Below, in pieces: positions 9,083 to 18,681 of a DNA stretch of 40,615 nucleotides; position 1 is the first letter of the stretch; every line of letters begins with the position of its first letter. The translations under genes and the position numbers were made by a program. A model generated the notes under the pieces. The model was not told where the DNA came from. It did not search any database and saw nothing but the letters and a program-made list of their open reading frames with translations. Source of the stretch: an uncultured Bacilli bacterium (GTDB taxonomy: Bacteria > Bacillota_I > Bacilli_A > RF39 > UBA660); assembly GCA_944331805.1 (NCBI GenBank), contig CALVIS010000004.1:1-40615 (forward strand), given 5' to 3'.

Positions 9083-11191
9083 ATGATGAAAAAGGACAGA
9101 ACAAGTATTATAAGTATAATAATTATTGTTTTATTGTTTGTATTGTTGTTATTAAAACAAATTGTATTTGATGCAGAAATAAACTATTTTGATTATGGAT
9201 TAAGTCTTTTGGTGACTTTAGTTTTTATTGTTTTAAATGTTAAAGTTTTAAAAAGAGAACAAAAATTTTATAAAATTGTTAATGTTGTTTTAATTCTTAA
9301 TGCTTTGTTAGCTTTACTTTTTAATTCATATAACAGTAGTGGTTTTCTTTTGCTTTATGCTTTTATTTTATTAATAACTTTTGCTTGTATGATAAAAACT
9401 AAATTAAGGTTTGAAATATCTTTAGTTGTTTCTGTATCTATTTTAATATTTAGTTTTATAGTTTTAGGTCTTTTAAATATTTTATCCTTTTCTTTCCTTT
9501 TCTTACTTATTGTATCTTTAGCACTAATTTACTATATTTATCACAATAATAATTTGTTTTTTAAAAATTTAGAAAGTATTGATAAAAAAACAATTATTAT
9601 TTTTTCAGTTTTATTTTTAATTGCAATTTTAGGAGGAGTAGGTAGATATGTTCATTCATATGATGAGTATTCATATTGGGGATATGCTGCTAAAATTGCA
9701 ATTAATGAGGATTCTTTATATGCTGTTATAAGTAATTTGGGTGCTACTAGGGCTTACCCACCTGTTTCTACAATTTGGCATTATATAGTAAGTGTGTTTA
9801 GTGGATATAGTGAACCTAATTTATATATTGGTCTTACAATATTAACATTTATTTATCTTATGCCTATTTTTATGTATATTATAAATAAAAAAAGTTTTAC
9901 AATAGTTTTATTTTTATTAGCTGCTGTATTTTTTCCATTAATATTTAATGGTTCTATTTCTTATACATTGCTATATGTTGATTTGTTATTAGGAGTACTA
10001 TGTGGATGCGCTATTATATTGGAGAATTATTGTAGGAAACATAATTTGAAAAAATGGTCTGTTATTTTAATCTTATTAATTATAACAATGTTAAAAGCAA
10101 ATGGCTTTGTTTTTGCTTTATCATTACTCCTATTATTTTATTTGAAAGAGTTATCTACTAAAAAGTTATCGATAAAAAATTTATGGAATACACTATTAAA
10201 ATATATTTTGCCAGGTGTACTTATTTTAGTATTTTTTATAGCATGGAGATTATTTGCAAGTTCATCTATTATAGAGTCTGTTGCATATGACTATTCTTTA
10301 ATGCCAGATACTTTAAAACCTGATTTATTGCCAAAATTAGAACCACAATTTATGCTTAATTTTTATAATAGTGTTCTATCATCTATTGATGAGACTATAG
10401 TTTATGCTTTTATTAATATTCCTTTATTTATTTATTTGCTTATTATTTTTTATCTTATTTATAGAGTTGATTATAAAGAAAGTAAAGTAAAAAATATTTT
10501 TTGGTTTTTATTACCCTATATAATTTCTTATGCAGTTTTCTTTTGTTTGACAGCTTTATCTTTGTTTGTAATGTTTTCTAAATATGAAGCATCAACTCTT
10601 GCTTCTTTTGGAAGATATTTAGCTCCTATTAATATAGCATTCATGATTTATATATTATATAGATTAAGTAATAGTAGAGAAGTTACAACTATTCATATTT
10701 TATCTATTTTTCTTATAGCACTAGTAGGTTTTTCTGATATTACTTATTTTCTAACTGATATAAAAGCAAGAAGAGAGACTATGCATATAAGTGAGGCAAG
10801 ACAAGGAGACTTTGCTATAATAAATGAGAGAACTAGTGAAGATTCCAAAATATTCGTTATTAATCAAAGTGATGAAAATTCTATAATGCCTTTATGGTAT
10901 GCTAGGTATTATACATATCCTAGAATTGTTAATTCTAATCCTTATGCTATAACTTGGAAGATAAAAACTCCTTCTAATGAGTGGGATTTGCAAGATTGGG
11001 GATTAACTAAAAAGGATTTTATTAATCATATAGTGGATTATGACTTTGATTATGTGTTCTTTTATAGCACAACTGATGAGTTGAATGATTTGTTTAGTAA
11101 TAACGTAGAAAATGAAAATGATTTAAAAAAATATAAATTATTTAAAGTAGAAAATAAACAACAGCATTTCTGGTTAGAACCTGTAAAATAA
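9083..11191 (+). CDS. Large polytopic membrane protein, GT-C-like
   Basis: A 702-residue protein with about 13 hydrophobic segments up to residue ~555, then a ~150-residue soluble tail. After the first helices stands YDEYSYWGYAAKIA (D194-E195), then a YPPVSTIWHYIV block. Acidic pairs in an outer loop near a helix end are typical of GT-C lipid-dependent glycosyltransferases, but here several helices precede it, which is not the classic layout. The tail (RRETMHISEARQGDF onward) should face outside. In context it may transfer a sugar from a polyprenyl-phosphate donor to the exported polymer. The function is inferred; the membrane nature is certain. Confidence 0.6.
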   Translation: MMKKDRTSIISIIIIVLLFVLLLLKQIVFDAEINYFDYGLSLLVTLVFIVLNVKVLKREQKFYKIVNVVLILNALLALLFNSYNSSGFLLLYAFILLITFACMIKTKLRFEISLVVSVSILIFSFIVLGLLNILSFSFLFLLIVSLALIYYIYHNNNLFFKNLESIDKKTIIIFSVLFLIAILGGVGRYVHSYDEYSYWGYAAKIAINEDSLYAVISNLGATRAYPPVSTIWHYIVSVFSGYSEPNLYIGLTILTFIYLMPIFMYIINKKSFTIVLFLLAAVFFPLIFNGSISYTLLYVDLLLGVLCGCAIILENYCRKHNLKKWSVILILLIITMLKANGFVFALSLLLLFYLKELSTKKLSIKNLWNTLLKYILPGVLILVFFIAWRLFASSSIIESVAYDYSLMPDTLKPDLLPKLEPQFMLNFYNSVLSSIDETIVYAFINIPLFIYLLIIFYLIYRVDYKESKVKNIFWFLLPYIISYAVFFCLTALSLFVMFSKYEASTLASFGRYLAPINIAFMIYILYRLSNSREVTTIHILSIFLIALVGFSDITYFLTDIKARRETMHISEARQGDFAIINERTSEDSKIFVINQSDENSIMPLWYARYYTYPRIVNSNPYAITWKIKTPSNEWDLQDWGLTKKDFINHIVDYDFDYVFFYSTTDELNDLFSNNVENENDLKKYKLFKVENKQQHFWLEPVK

Positions 11192-11247
11192 GTTAATTTA
11201 TAGTAGTTAAAAAATTTAGATTATTCCGGAGTGTGTGGGAGGTAAAT

Positions 11248-12783
11248 ATGAAACTTTTCAAAAAAATAAGTTATAGAAAATTTATTTTGCCAGTTATTGT
11301 AATTTTGAGTGAAATTTTTATATATTTTCAGATGATTTATAATAACAAAAATATAACTTTAAAATATCAACTTGTCTTTTTGGCTGTTTGTATTATTTCC
11401 AATATTGGTGCATTTATAATTTTTCATATGTTGAAAAAAAAACATGATTTAAGAATAGAAAAATTGTTTTTAATTATTGCTTCAATATATGGTGGTATAT
11501 ATTTAATTTTTGTACCCGCTTTTTTAGGAACTGATGAATTACCTCACTTTTTAAGACCTTATCAAATATCTGTAGGTGATATTGTTGTAGCAAATCCAGA
11601 AAAAAATGAAACAAAATTGCCTAAAGCTATTGGAGATTTTGTTGGAGAAAAAAAAGTTGCTAATCGTTATACTGAAAAATATATATTAGATGGAACTGAT
11701 TATAGTGATACTATACCTTTGTGGAATGGTGATGTTACTTCTATTGATTATTCACCACTTCCTTATGTTCCACAAATAATTGGATTTTTTCTTTCTAAAG
11801 TATTCCAATTAAGTCCTTTATTTATACTATACACAGTAAGGTTATGTAATTTCGTTACTTGGTTAGGGTTAGGTTATATAGCTTTCAAATTATTACCTGT
11901 GAAGAAAATGTTTGCTCTTGTTTTATATACTTCTCCAGCAGTATTATCTTTAGTTAGCACTTGTAGCGCTGATGCTTTTTCTTTGGGCTTATTCTTTGTG
12001 TTTATTTCATATATTTTGAATTTTATTCATAATAAAAGAGAATTTAATAGAAAAGATTTTTTGATACTTGGTTTAATTTCTCTATCTTTTTCTACATACA
12101 AAATTTTTTATGTTCTGTACGTTTTACTATTATTTTTGATTCCTAAGGAATGTTTTAAAAATAGCACAAAAAAGAAAATCGCTACTTTATTACCAATTAT
12201 TATTATATCATTTATTATAGATTTTGTTTGGTTCATGCTATCAGCGGTAGCTCATGTAGGTAATGAATCAGTTCAAAAACAGATTGAATTTATTTTAACA
12301 CATCCTTTCAAATATATTTTTATCTTTATAAATACTTTTATTGATTCAATCGTAAGTAAGTATTTTGTTAATATTACAGCTGGTAATGGAATGTGTTATG
12401 GTTTAGCAAGAATTAATCAGTTATTTATATATGCATATAGTGGTTGTTTTGTTGCTTCATACTTTTATGATAATAAGAAAGTAAAAATGGGTAAGTATAG
12501 TAAAGTCTTGATTATTCTTGTCTGTTTGGCAATTGTTGGTTTAGTTTCAACAACATTATATTTAGATTGGACAAGCTCTAGATTAGGTGTAGGAGCTCTA
12601 AAAATTGTTGGAATTCAAGTGAGATATTTTTGGCTGCTTATAATTCCTATTGCAAGTATTTTGCCTAATTGTGAAAGATGTTTAAAAAATGAAATACAAC
12701 TTATTAAGTTCACTACTATTTTAAATACAATAATATTAGTAAATACAATTAGTTCCTTATTGATAGCTGTATTTCCAAAATAA
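11248..12783 (+). CDS. DUF2142 family membrane protein
   Basis: A 511-residue protein with about 12 hydrophobic segments. After the third helix it has FLGTDELPHFLRPYQISVGD, which matches the D-E-x-x-H-x-x-R-x-Y-x-I-S pattern of DUF2142. Members occur in teichoic-acid and capsule clusters and are thought to be GT-C-like transferases, though their chemistry is not settled. I start it at ATG 11248, with GGGAGG at 11237-11242 five bases before it; the GTG further upstream overlaps that site. A terminator follows immediately, so it is the last gene of the first unit. Confidence 0.75.
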   Translation: MKLFKKISYRKFILPVIVILSEIFIYFQMIYNNKNITLKYQLVFLAVCIISNIGAFIIFHMLKKKHDLRIEKLFLIIASIYGGIYLIFVPAFLGTDELPHFLRPYQISVGDIVVANPEKNETKLPKAIGDFVGEKKVANRYTEKYILDGTDYSDTIPLWNGDVTSIDYSPLPYVPQIIGFFLSKVFQLSPLFILYTVRLCNFVTWLGLGYIAFKLLPVKKMFALVLYTSPAVLSLVSTCSADAFSLGLFFVFISYILNFIHNKREFNRKDFLILGLISLSFSTYKIFYVLYVLLLFLIPKECFKNSTKKKIATLLPIIIISFIIDFVWFMLSAVAHVGNESVQKQIEFILTHPFKYIFIFINTFIDSIVSKYFVNITAGNGMCYGLARINQLFIYAYSGCFVASYFYDNKKVKMGKYSKVLIILVCLAIVGLVSTTLYLDWTSSRLGVGALKIVGIQVRYFWLLIIPIASILPNCERCLKNEIQLIKFTTILNTIILVNTISSLLIAVFPK

Positions 12784-12795
12784 TACTAATTAATG

Positions 12796-12828
12796 AAGCA
12801 GTTTATGTTGATAATAAACTGCTTTTAT
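12796..12828 (+). terminator. Rho-independent terminator after the DUF2142 gene
   Basis: Eleven-base stem AAGCAGTTTAT (12796-12806) with ATAAACTGCTT (12814-12824), a 7-base loop and a short T-rich tail. The tail is imperfect, so read-through is possible. The loop contains the -35 box of the next promoter. Confidence 0.65.
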
Positions 12829-12836
12829 TGTATACT
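12808..12836 (+). promoter_or_regulatory. Promoter of the second glycosylation unit, nested in a terminator
   Basis: TTGATA (12808-12813), 17-nt spacer, TATACT (12831-12836). The -35 lies in the terminator loop and the spacer covers its 3' arm. Transcription would start near 12843, leaving only about 9 nt before the ATG at 12852. Confidence 0.65.
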
Positions 12837-12851
12837 TTAATTGGTGATGAT

Positions 12852-13586
12852 ATGACAAAAAAAGATAAACTTCTCTTTGTAATCCCTGCTTATAATGAAG
12901 AAGAAAATATTGGTAAGGTGCTAAAAGAAATAAAGCATGATATACCTAATGCAGATATTTTGGTTATCAATGACTGTTCTCGAGACAGAACTGTTGATAT
13001 TGTAAAAAAGAATAAGGTTAAATGTATTTCTAACATTTTTAATATGGGGTATGCTATGGCAGTTCAGACAGGAATAAAATATGCTGCTATTCATGATTAT
13101 GACTATGTAATACAATTTGATGCAGATGGACAACATATTGCTAAAGAAGCCAATAAATTGTATGAACATGCTAAAAAGAATAATTGTGATATTGTAATTG
13201 GTTCTAGGTACTTAAAAGATATGGGATATCCTTGTCCTAAGTTTAGAAGAATAGGTACTAAAATTTTTGAAAAGATTATTAAATGTTCTTGCAAGAAAAC
13301 CATTGCTGATCCATTATCAGGTTTTCAATGTTTAAATAAAAAGGTTATTAAAAGATATGCCAAGATGGGAAACTATCCTGAGTTTCCAGATGCTAATTTA
13401 GTCATTGAAATGTTACTTAGTGGCTATAAAATAGAAGAAATACCTGTTAAAATGCGCTTAAGAGAAGCAGGGGAAAGTATGCATGGTGGTATAATTAAAC
13501 CAATAAAATATATGATTAATATGTTTTATACAATATTCTTTGTATTAATAACTTTTTCTAAAAAGAAGGTGAAAGCTCATGAATAA
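12852..13586 (+). CDS. GT2 glycosyltransferase, polyprenyl-phosphate sugar synthase-like (DPM1/GtrB type)
   Basis: Cytoplasmic-face transferase predicted to load a sugar from an NDP donor onto undecaprenyl phosphate. Features in order: FVIPAYNEEENIGKVL (GT-A nucleotide-binding start), INDCSRDRT, NMGYAMAVQTGI, and the metal-binding QFDADGQH (DAD). Later comes DPLSGFQCLNKKV, and near the end EIPVKMRLREAGESMHG, which are typical of DPM1-like GT2 enzymes. There is no C-terminal pair of membrane helices as in GtrB, only one hydrophobic stretch at the end. I start at ATG 12852; the upstream TTG lies before the predicted transcription start. It overlaps the next gene by 8 bases, which indicates coupling with the DUF2304 partner. 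Confidence 0.85.
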   Translation: MTKKDKLLFVIPAYNEEENIGKVLKEIKHDIPNADILVINDCSRDRTVDIVKKNKVKCISNIFNMGYAMAVQTGIKYAAIHDYDYVIQFDADGQHIAKEANKLYEHAKKNNCDIVIGSRYLKDMGYPCPKFRRIGTKIFEKIIKCSCKKTIADPLSGFQCLNKKVIKRYAKMGNYPEFPDANLVIEMLLSGYKIEEIPVKMRLREAGESMHGGIIKPIKYMINMFYTIFFVLITFSKKKVKAHE

Positions 13587-13914
13587 TATTTATTTTATTA
13601 TAATTGCTATTTTATGTATTATCTATATAGGTAGTGTAGTTAGAAAACGCAAGTTTTCTGTTAAGGAAAGCTTCTTTTGGATGGTAGCAGCTTTTTTGAT
13701 GTTACTTTTATCAATTTTTCCATATTCAATAGATTTTATTGCTAAATTTTTTGGAGTAGAATATCCACCAACTTTGTTTTTAGTGTTCTGCATTATCTTC
13801 TTAGTATTTGTTAACTTTAGAAATAGTAAAAGAATAGCTGAACAACAAGAAAAAATTACAGAGTTAGCACAAAATGTAGCGATATTAAAGGAGAAGGAAA
13901 ATGAAGAAAAATAA
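13579..13914 (+). CDS. DUF2304 small membrane protein
   Basis: 111 residues: a first helix (~3-18), a basic turn VRKRKFSVKESFFW, two more helices (~32-48 and 62-80), then a charged coiled-coil tail. This is the DUF2304 pattern, a family that accompanies GT2 polyprenyl-phosphate transferases. It probably anchors or assists the preceding enzyme at the membrane, since the genes overlap by 8 bases. The biochemical role is unknown. Confidence 0.75.
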   Translation: MNNIYFIIIAILCIIYIGSVVRKRKFSVKESFFWMVAAFLMLLLSIFPYSIDFIAKFFGVEYPPTLFLVFCIIFLVFVNFRNSKRIAEQQEKITELAQNVAILKEKENEEK

Positions 13915-15034
13915 AAAGACTATTGCTTTTTTCAATGGTTTTTATATACCTCATTTAGGTGGTGTTGAAAGATATACTAGTAAGGTAGTAGAAATCTTGA
14001 AAAAAAAATATAATATTATAATAGTTACAACTAATGACAATAATTATAAAAGTAAAGAAATTATTGATGATATAAAAGTTTATCGTTTACCAGTATATTC
14101 ATTATGTAAAAATCGTTATCCTTTTTTACATAAGAATAGTAAATATAAAGAATTATTAGATGACTTAAACAAAGAAAAAATAGACTATATTATATGTAAC
14201 ACAAGATATTATCAAACTAGTATTTTGGGTTCAAAAGTAAGTAAAGATAAAAAATGCCCACTGTATGTTATTGATCATAGTAGTAATCATATAAGTGTAG
14301 GTAATAAGATTCTAGATTTTTTTGGGTCCATTTATGAACATCATTTAACTAAAAAAATAAAAAGATATAATCCTAAATTTTATGGTGTTTCTAAAAGATG
14401 TAATAAATGGTTGAAACATTTCGATATTAAAGCTAGTGGAGTATTTTATAATGCAATAGATGATAAAGTTTATAATGAGTTCTATCATGAAGTTAATAAT
14501 GGAGATACTATAGTATTAAGTTATATAGGAAGGATTATTAAAGAAAAAGGGGTATTAAATTTACTTGAAGCTTTTAGCGAATTAAGAAAAAAATATTCTA
14601 ATATAGAGCTTCATATAGCAGGAGATGGACCACTTTTAGATGGTTTAAAAAATAAGTATACTGATTCTAGTATTCATTTCTTAGGGAAATTAAATTATGA
14701 AGAGGTAATGAATTTATGTGTAAAAACTGATATTTTTGTTCATCCTTCAATGTATCCAGAAGGTTTGCCAACCTCTATTTTAGAAGCAGGAGTTATGAAA
14801 TGTGCTGTAGTTGCTACAGACCGAGGAGGTACAAAAGAAGTAATTAATAATAGTAATGTTGGTTTGATTGTAAAAGAAAACGTAGAAGATTTAGTTAAAA
14901 AACTTGATTTTCTTTTGAGTAATTATGATGAAATGAATAAATTAAAAGAAAATATTCATAATCGTATTATTCACAACTTTACATGGAAGCAAACCGCAAA
15001 AGCAATAGAAAAGGAGTTAGAAAATGAAAGATAA
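13901..15034 (+). CDS. GT4 family glycosyltransferase (GT-B fold)
   Basis: Soluble 377-residue transferase using an NDP-sugar. N-terminal GFYIPHLGGVERYTSKVVEIL is the acceptor-side start; the C-terminal half holds LSYIGRIIKEKGVLNLLEAF, LHIAGDGPLLDGL, IHFLGKLNYEEV, and the donor-binding HPSMYPEGLPTSILEAGVMKCAVVATDRGGTKEVI with the E-x7-E-like pattern. Length and order are standard. The gene overlaps both neighbours by about 10-14 bases and has a good AGGAG site inside the preceding gene. It probably adds one sugar of the polymer repeat. Confidence 0.9.
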   Translation: MKKNKKTIAFFNGFYIPHLGGVERYTSKVVEILKKKYNIIIVTTNDNNYKSKEIIDDIKVYRLPVYSLCKNRYPFLHKNSKYKELLDDLNKEKIDYIICNTRYYQTSILGSKVSKDKKCPLYVIDHSSNHISVGNKILDFFGSIYEHHLTKKIKRYNPKFYGVSKRCNKWLKHFDIKASGVFYNAIDDKVYNEFYHEVNNGDTIVLSYIGRIIKEKGVLNLLEAFSELRKKYSNIELHIAGDGPLLDGLKNKYTDSSIHFLGKLNYEEVMNLCVKTDIFVHPSMYPEGLPTSILEAGVMKCAVVATDRGGTKEVINNSNVGLIVKENVEDLVKKLDFLLSNYDEMNKLKENIHNRIIHNFTWKQTAKAIEKELENER

Positions 15035-16097
15035 TAATAAAGAAATAAATGTATGTATAATAGGTGGAGGAAATATTTCTAATACAAGACATATTCCTGC
15101 TTTAAGAAAGTTAGAAAATGTAAATATAGTTGGAGTAATTAGTGATGTTCAAGGAAAACTTGATTCAACATGTAAAAAACATAACATAGAGCATGGACTT
15201 TTAGTAAATGATCCTAAAAATGATATAGAAAAAGTAAAAAAATGTGAATGGTTTAAAGATGTTGATGCAGTAGTAATTGGGACACCACCACAACAACATT
15301 ACCCACTTGCAAAAATGGCATTAACTTTAAAAAAAGATGTTTTAGTAGAGAAACCTATGACTATGAATGTTGAAGAAGCTGATGAACTAATTAAACTTGC
15401 AAAGAAAAATAATTTAATTTTTAATGTCGTTCATAACTTTAATTATACAAGTGGTATGAAAAAAATTAATAAGATAATTGAAGAAAAAAAATATGGTGAG
15501 ATTGTATCTATTACTGAAGTTCAATTTACTAATAGAGATAGACGTTTACCAAGTTGGTATAATGAACTACCTTTAGGTCTTTTTTATGACGAAGCTGCTC
15601 ACTTTATTTATTTATTAAAACGTCATGGAGGAACTTTAAAAATAGAAAATGCGCATGCTATTTATAATAAGGATAAAAAAGATGCTACACCTAGAATGTT
15701 AAGTGTAGACGCAATGGCTGGTAAGGTTCCTGTTCATATGTTTTTGAATTTTAATTCTCCTGTGTGTGAGTGGAATTATGTAATTAATTTTGAAAAAAGA
15801 ATAATTAATTATGATTTATTTAGAGATATTATAGTTGACCTTCCAACAGATAATGAACATTATAGTAAAGATATTTTAAAAAATGATTTATCTAAAACAT
15901 TCCAATATTGGGGACGTTTTGTAAAAAATGGATTTAAAATGATTACAGGTAATTTGTTATATGGTCATGAAGATATTTTAGAAAAGTTTATTAAAGCAGT
16001 AAGAACTAGAGAAGTAGATGAATATATGAGTGGAGAAGCAGGAAGAAGTACAGTAGAATCAATGAATGAAATTGTAGAGAAAGCTAATAAAAGATAA
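15024..16097 (+). CDS. Gfo/Idh/MocA family NAD(P)-dependent sugar oxidoreductase
   Basis: Oxidises or reduces a sugar, probably a nucleotide sugar for the surrounding cluster. Rossmann motif GGGNISNTRHIPAL at the N-terminus, GTPPQQHYPLAKMAL, and the family's EKPMTMNVEEADELI with the catalytic-region Lys are visible. The C-terminal half forms the substrate domain (VHNFNYTSGMKKI onward). 357 residues is a normal length. It overlaps the GT4 gene by 11 bases and shares one base with the next gene, so it is tightly coupled. The sugar cannot be told from sequence. Confidence 0.88.
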   Translation: MKDNNKEINVCIIGGGNISNTRHIPALRKLENVNIVGVISDVQGKLDSTCKKHNIEHGLLVNDPKNDIEKVKKCEWFKDVDAVVIGTPPQQHYPLAKMALTLKKDVLVEKPMTMNVEEADELIKLAKKNNLIFNVVHNFNYTSGMKKINKIIEEKKYGEIVSITEVQFTNRDRRLPSWYNELPLGLFYDEAAHFIYLLKRHGGTLKIENAHAIYNKDKKDATPRMLSVDAMAGKVPVHMFLNFNSPVCEWNYVINFEKRIINYDLFRDIIVDLPTDNEHYSKDILKNDLSKTFQYWGRFVKNGFKMITGNLLYGHEDILEKFIKAVRTREVDEYMSGEAGRSTVESMNEIVEKANKR

Positions 16098-16450
16098 TGA
16101 ATTGGATTTATGTTATATTTTATGTGCTTTTTTCCGTTAGTGGTTCTACACTTTTAAAATTTGGTTCTTCTGAATCTGCTAAGGCTTTGTTTACATTACC
16201 AATTGTAAATATGCCTATTTCCCTTTTAACATTTTTAGGATTTGGCCTTTACGCCTTAAGTTTCTTCTTTTACACTGTTTTGCTTAGCAAATACGATTTA
16301 TCTATTATTTCACCATTAACAGTTGGTTTAGTATATGTTCTTTTAATGATTACAGCTTTCATATTCTTTAAAGAACAATTAACAGTTTATAAATTGATAG
16401 GTTCATCTTTAATCCTTTTAGGGATTTTGATGATAATTATAAAAAAATAA
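16097..16450 (+). CDS. Small four-helix EamA/SMR-type transporter (ArnE/F-like flippase candidate)
   Basis: 117 residues with four hydrophobic helices and short loops: SGSTLLKFGSS after helix 1, LLSKYDLSIISPLTVGLVYVL in helix 3 and FFKEQLTVYKLIGSSLILLGILMIII at the end. This fits the small DMT/SMR fold used to flip undecaprenyl-phosphate sugars. Together with the DPM1-like GT2 upstream it would complete a load-and-flip pathway for extracytoplasmic glycosylation. Its start codon shares a base with the stop of the oxidoreductase. A drug-efflux role is possible but less likely here. Confidence 0.75.
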   Translation: MNWIYVIFYVLFSVSGSTLLKFGSSESAKALFTLPIVNMPISLLTFLGFGLYALSFFFYTVLLSKYDLSIISPLTVGLVYVLLMITAFIFFKEQLTVYKLIGSSLILLGILMIIIKK

Positions 16451-16461
16451 GGGGGAAAACT

Positions 16462-17358
16462 ATGCTTGAGGTTAAACATATTACAAAATATTATGGTAAA
16501 AATAGGGCAGTTAATAATCTGTCTTTTACTGTTAAAGATGGAGAAATCTTTGGATTACTTGGTGAGAATGGTGCAGGTAAGACTACGACATTTAGAATTA
16601 TTATGGGTTTAATTGATTCTAATGAAGGAGAAGTTTTACTTGATGGTGAAAGAATTGATTATAATTTAACTGACAAAATAGGTTTTGTTACTGAAGAGAG
16701 AAGTTTACTTACTAAACTTACTGTTTTAGAACAACTTACATTTTATGGAGTATTAAAGGGTCTCGATGAGAGAACTATAGAAAAAGATATAGATAAATGG
16801 TTAAAAAAGTTTGAAATTTCTAGTTATAAGAATAGAAAGATTAAAGAATTATCTAAAGGTAATCAACAAAAGATTCAGTTTATTTCTGCTATCATCAACC
16901 ATCCTAAACTATTAATATTAGATGAGCCTTTTACAGGACTTGATCCTATTAATGTTAAGATGATGAAAGATGCTATATATGATTTACAAAAAGAAGGAAC
17001 ATCTATTATCTTTTCATCACATCAGATGGAATATATTGAAGACTTTTGTGAGAAATTAGTTATTCTTGTAAAAGGTCATCCTGTAGTAAGTGGAATGTTA
17101 AAAGATATTAAAGAAGAATTTGGTATTAAAAATATTATGTTAAGAGGAGATGATTTACCTCTTGATAAAATAAAGAAAGTAAAAGGGGTATTAGGTGTAT
17201 CTAAAGTAAGAGGAGAAATAGAAGTAAAAATAGAAGATAAAACAGTCGCTCCAAAGATATTCTCTTTAGTTAAAAACTGTAATATCACTAAGTATGATGT
17301 AGTTGAACCTACACTTAATGAAATATTTATTGCGAAAGTAGGGGGTATTCATGAATAA
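16462..17358 (+). CDS. ABC transporter ATPase, NatA/YhaQ type
   Basis: ATPase of an ABC-2 exporter. Walker A GENGAGKTT (near residue 36), signature LSKGNQQKIQF, Walker B LLILDEPFTGLDP, H-loop FSSHQM. A C-terminal ~75-residue region (VVSGMLKDIKEEFGI to the end) is the extra domain of the NatA/YhaQ branch. It has a strong GGGGG ribosome binding site and overlaps the permease by 8 bases. The substrate could be Na+, a peptide or a drug; nothing nearby decides. It begins only 11 bases after the flippase gene, so it may be read with the glycosylation genes, although its function looks unrelated. Confidence 0.88.
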   Translation: MLEVKHITKYYGKNRAVNNLSFTVKDGEIFGLLGENGAGKTTTFRIIMGLIDSNEGEVLLDGERIDYNLTDKIGFVTEERSLLTKLTVLEQLTFYGVLKGLDERTIEKDIDKWLKKFEISSYKNRKIKELSKGNQQKIQFISAIINHPKLLILDEPFTGLDPINVKMMKDAIYDLQKEGTSIIFSSHQMEYIEDFCEKLVILVKGHPVVSGMLKDIKEEFGIKNIMLRGDDLPLDKIKKVKGVLGVSKVRGEIEVKIEDKTVAPKIFSLVKNCNITKYDVVEPTLNEIFIAKVGGIHE

Positions 17359-18667
17359 GAAGTTCCTTTATCTAACTAAAGTTAGTTTAAGAAAAAAATT
17401 TAAAACTAAATGGTTTGTTATTACTAATATAATACTTGCAGTAGCGATAATTCTTCTTTTAAATATTAACTCTATTGTCTCTTTCTTTGGAGGAGATTTT
17501 GATAGTAAAACTAATATAATTGTTATAGATAATGATACTAATAGTTATTCTTTGTTTGAAAAGAATATAGAAAGTTATTCAAGCACAATAAACTCTGATG
17601 AAGAAGATGTAAAGGTTACAGTTAAAAAGAGTGAAAAAGATGTTGATGAATTGAAAGATAATCTAAAAGATGATGAGATATTAGTAGAATTAAATAGTGA
17701 TAATAAAGAATACTTGAAAGCTAAAGTTACTTCTAATAAGAAAATAGATACTGTAACTTATCAAGTATTATCTCAGAGTTTAAATTCTACTAAAACTACT
17801 ATTGGTATGGCTATTAATAATATAGATGCTACTACATTAAATAATATCTCTAGTCCTGTAACGATAGATAGAGTAGTTCTTGATGAAAGTGATAACGTAG
17901 ATGAAAATATGGGACTTATTATGAGTAGTGTCTTTCCTACAATCATTTTACCATTCTTTATGTTGACGATGGTCTTGATCCAGATGGTAGGGGGAGAAAT
18001 ATGTGAAGAGAAAACTACTCGAAGTATGGAAATAATTATATCTAATGTTTCTCCTAAACAACATTTAATGTCTAAGATACTTGCTAGTAATATCTTTGTT
18101 ATTGTCCAAGGCTTACTTTTAGTAATTTATTCTGTTATTGGCCTATTAATAAGTACAAATATGTTGAGTAGTGGAATGGCTTTACCTAGTGAAGTTACAT
18201 CTATCTTTGATAGTTTAGTAGCATCAGGTTTTGTAGAAAAATTAATCTACGTAATACCTTTAACATTAGTATTAATAGTTTTATCATTTATAGCATATTC
18301 AATAGTAGCAGGAATCCTAGCATCAATGACTGTTAATATGGAAGACTTTTCACAGTTACAAACTCCATTAGTATTCCTTTCTTTAGGAGGATATTACTTA
18401 GCGATGATGGCAGGTATGTTTAATGGCTCTTTATTAATTAGAATACTTTCATATGTACCATTCCTATCATCTTTTGTTAGTCCTAGTCTTTTTATGATGG
18501 GAGAGATAGGTTTAATTGATATAGTTATTTCTATCATAGTACTTGTTATCTTTATCTATTTAATATTACATTTTGGTATTAAAGTATATAAAGTAGGAAT
18601 ACTTAATTACTCTAATGAGAAAGTATGGAGTAAGTTCTTTAAAGCATTTAAGAGTAAAGATGTGTAG
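17351..18667 (+). CDS. ABC-2 exporter permease, NatB/YhaP type
   Basis: 438 residues: one N-terminal helix (~23-45), an extracytoplasmic domain of about 150 residues, then five to six helices from ~185 to ~415. The motif GGEICEEKTTRSMEIIISNVSPKQHLMSKIL between helices is the conserved cytoplasmic coupling loop of the NatB/YhaP family. It pairs with the preceding ATPase. A terminator follows. Confidence 0.88.
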   Translation: MNKKFLYLTKVSLRKKFKTKWFVITNIILAVAIILLLNINSIVSFFGGDFDSKTNIIVIDNDTNSYSLFEKNIESYSSTINSDEEDVKVTVKKSEKDVDELKDNLKDDEILVELNSDNKEYLKAKVTSNKKIDTVTYQVLSQSLNSTKTTIGMAINNIDATTLNNISSPVTIDRVVLDESDNVDENMGLIMSSVFPTIILPFFMLTMVLIQMVGGEICEEKTTRSMEIIISNVSPKQHLMSKILASNIFVIVQGLLLVIYSVIGLLISTNMLSSGMALPSEVTSIFDSLVASGFVEKLIYVIPLTLVLIVLSFIAYSIVAGILASMTVNMEDFSQLQTPLVFLSLGGYYLAMMAGMFNGSLLIRILSYVPFLSSFVSPSLFMMGEIGLIDIVISIIVLVIFIYLILHFGIKVYKVGILNYSNEKVWSKFFKAFKSKDV

Positions 18668-18681
18668 GTATTATGTACTCG

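Noticed and set aside
12921-13303. Minus-strand open frames under the GT2 gene
   Set aside because: They mirror a well-supported glycosyltransferase and lack start signals.
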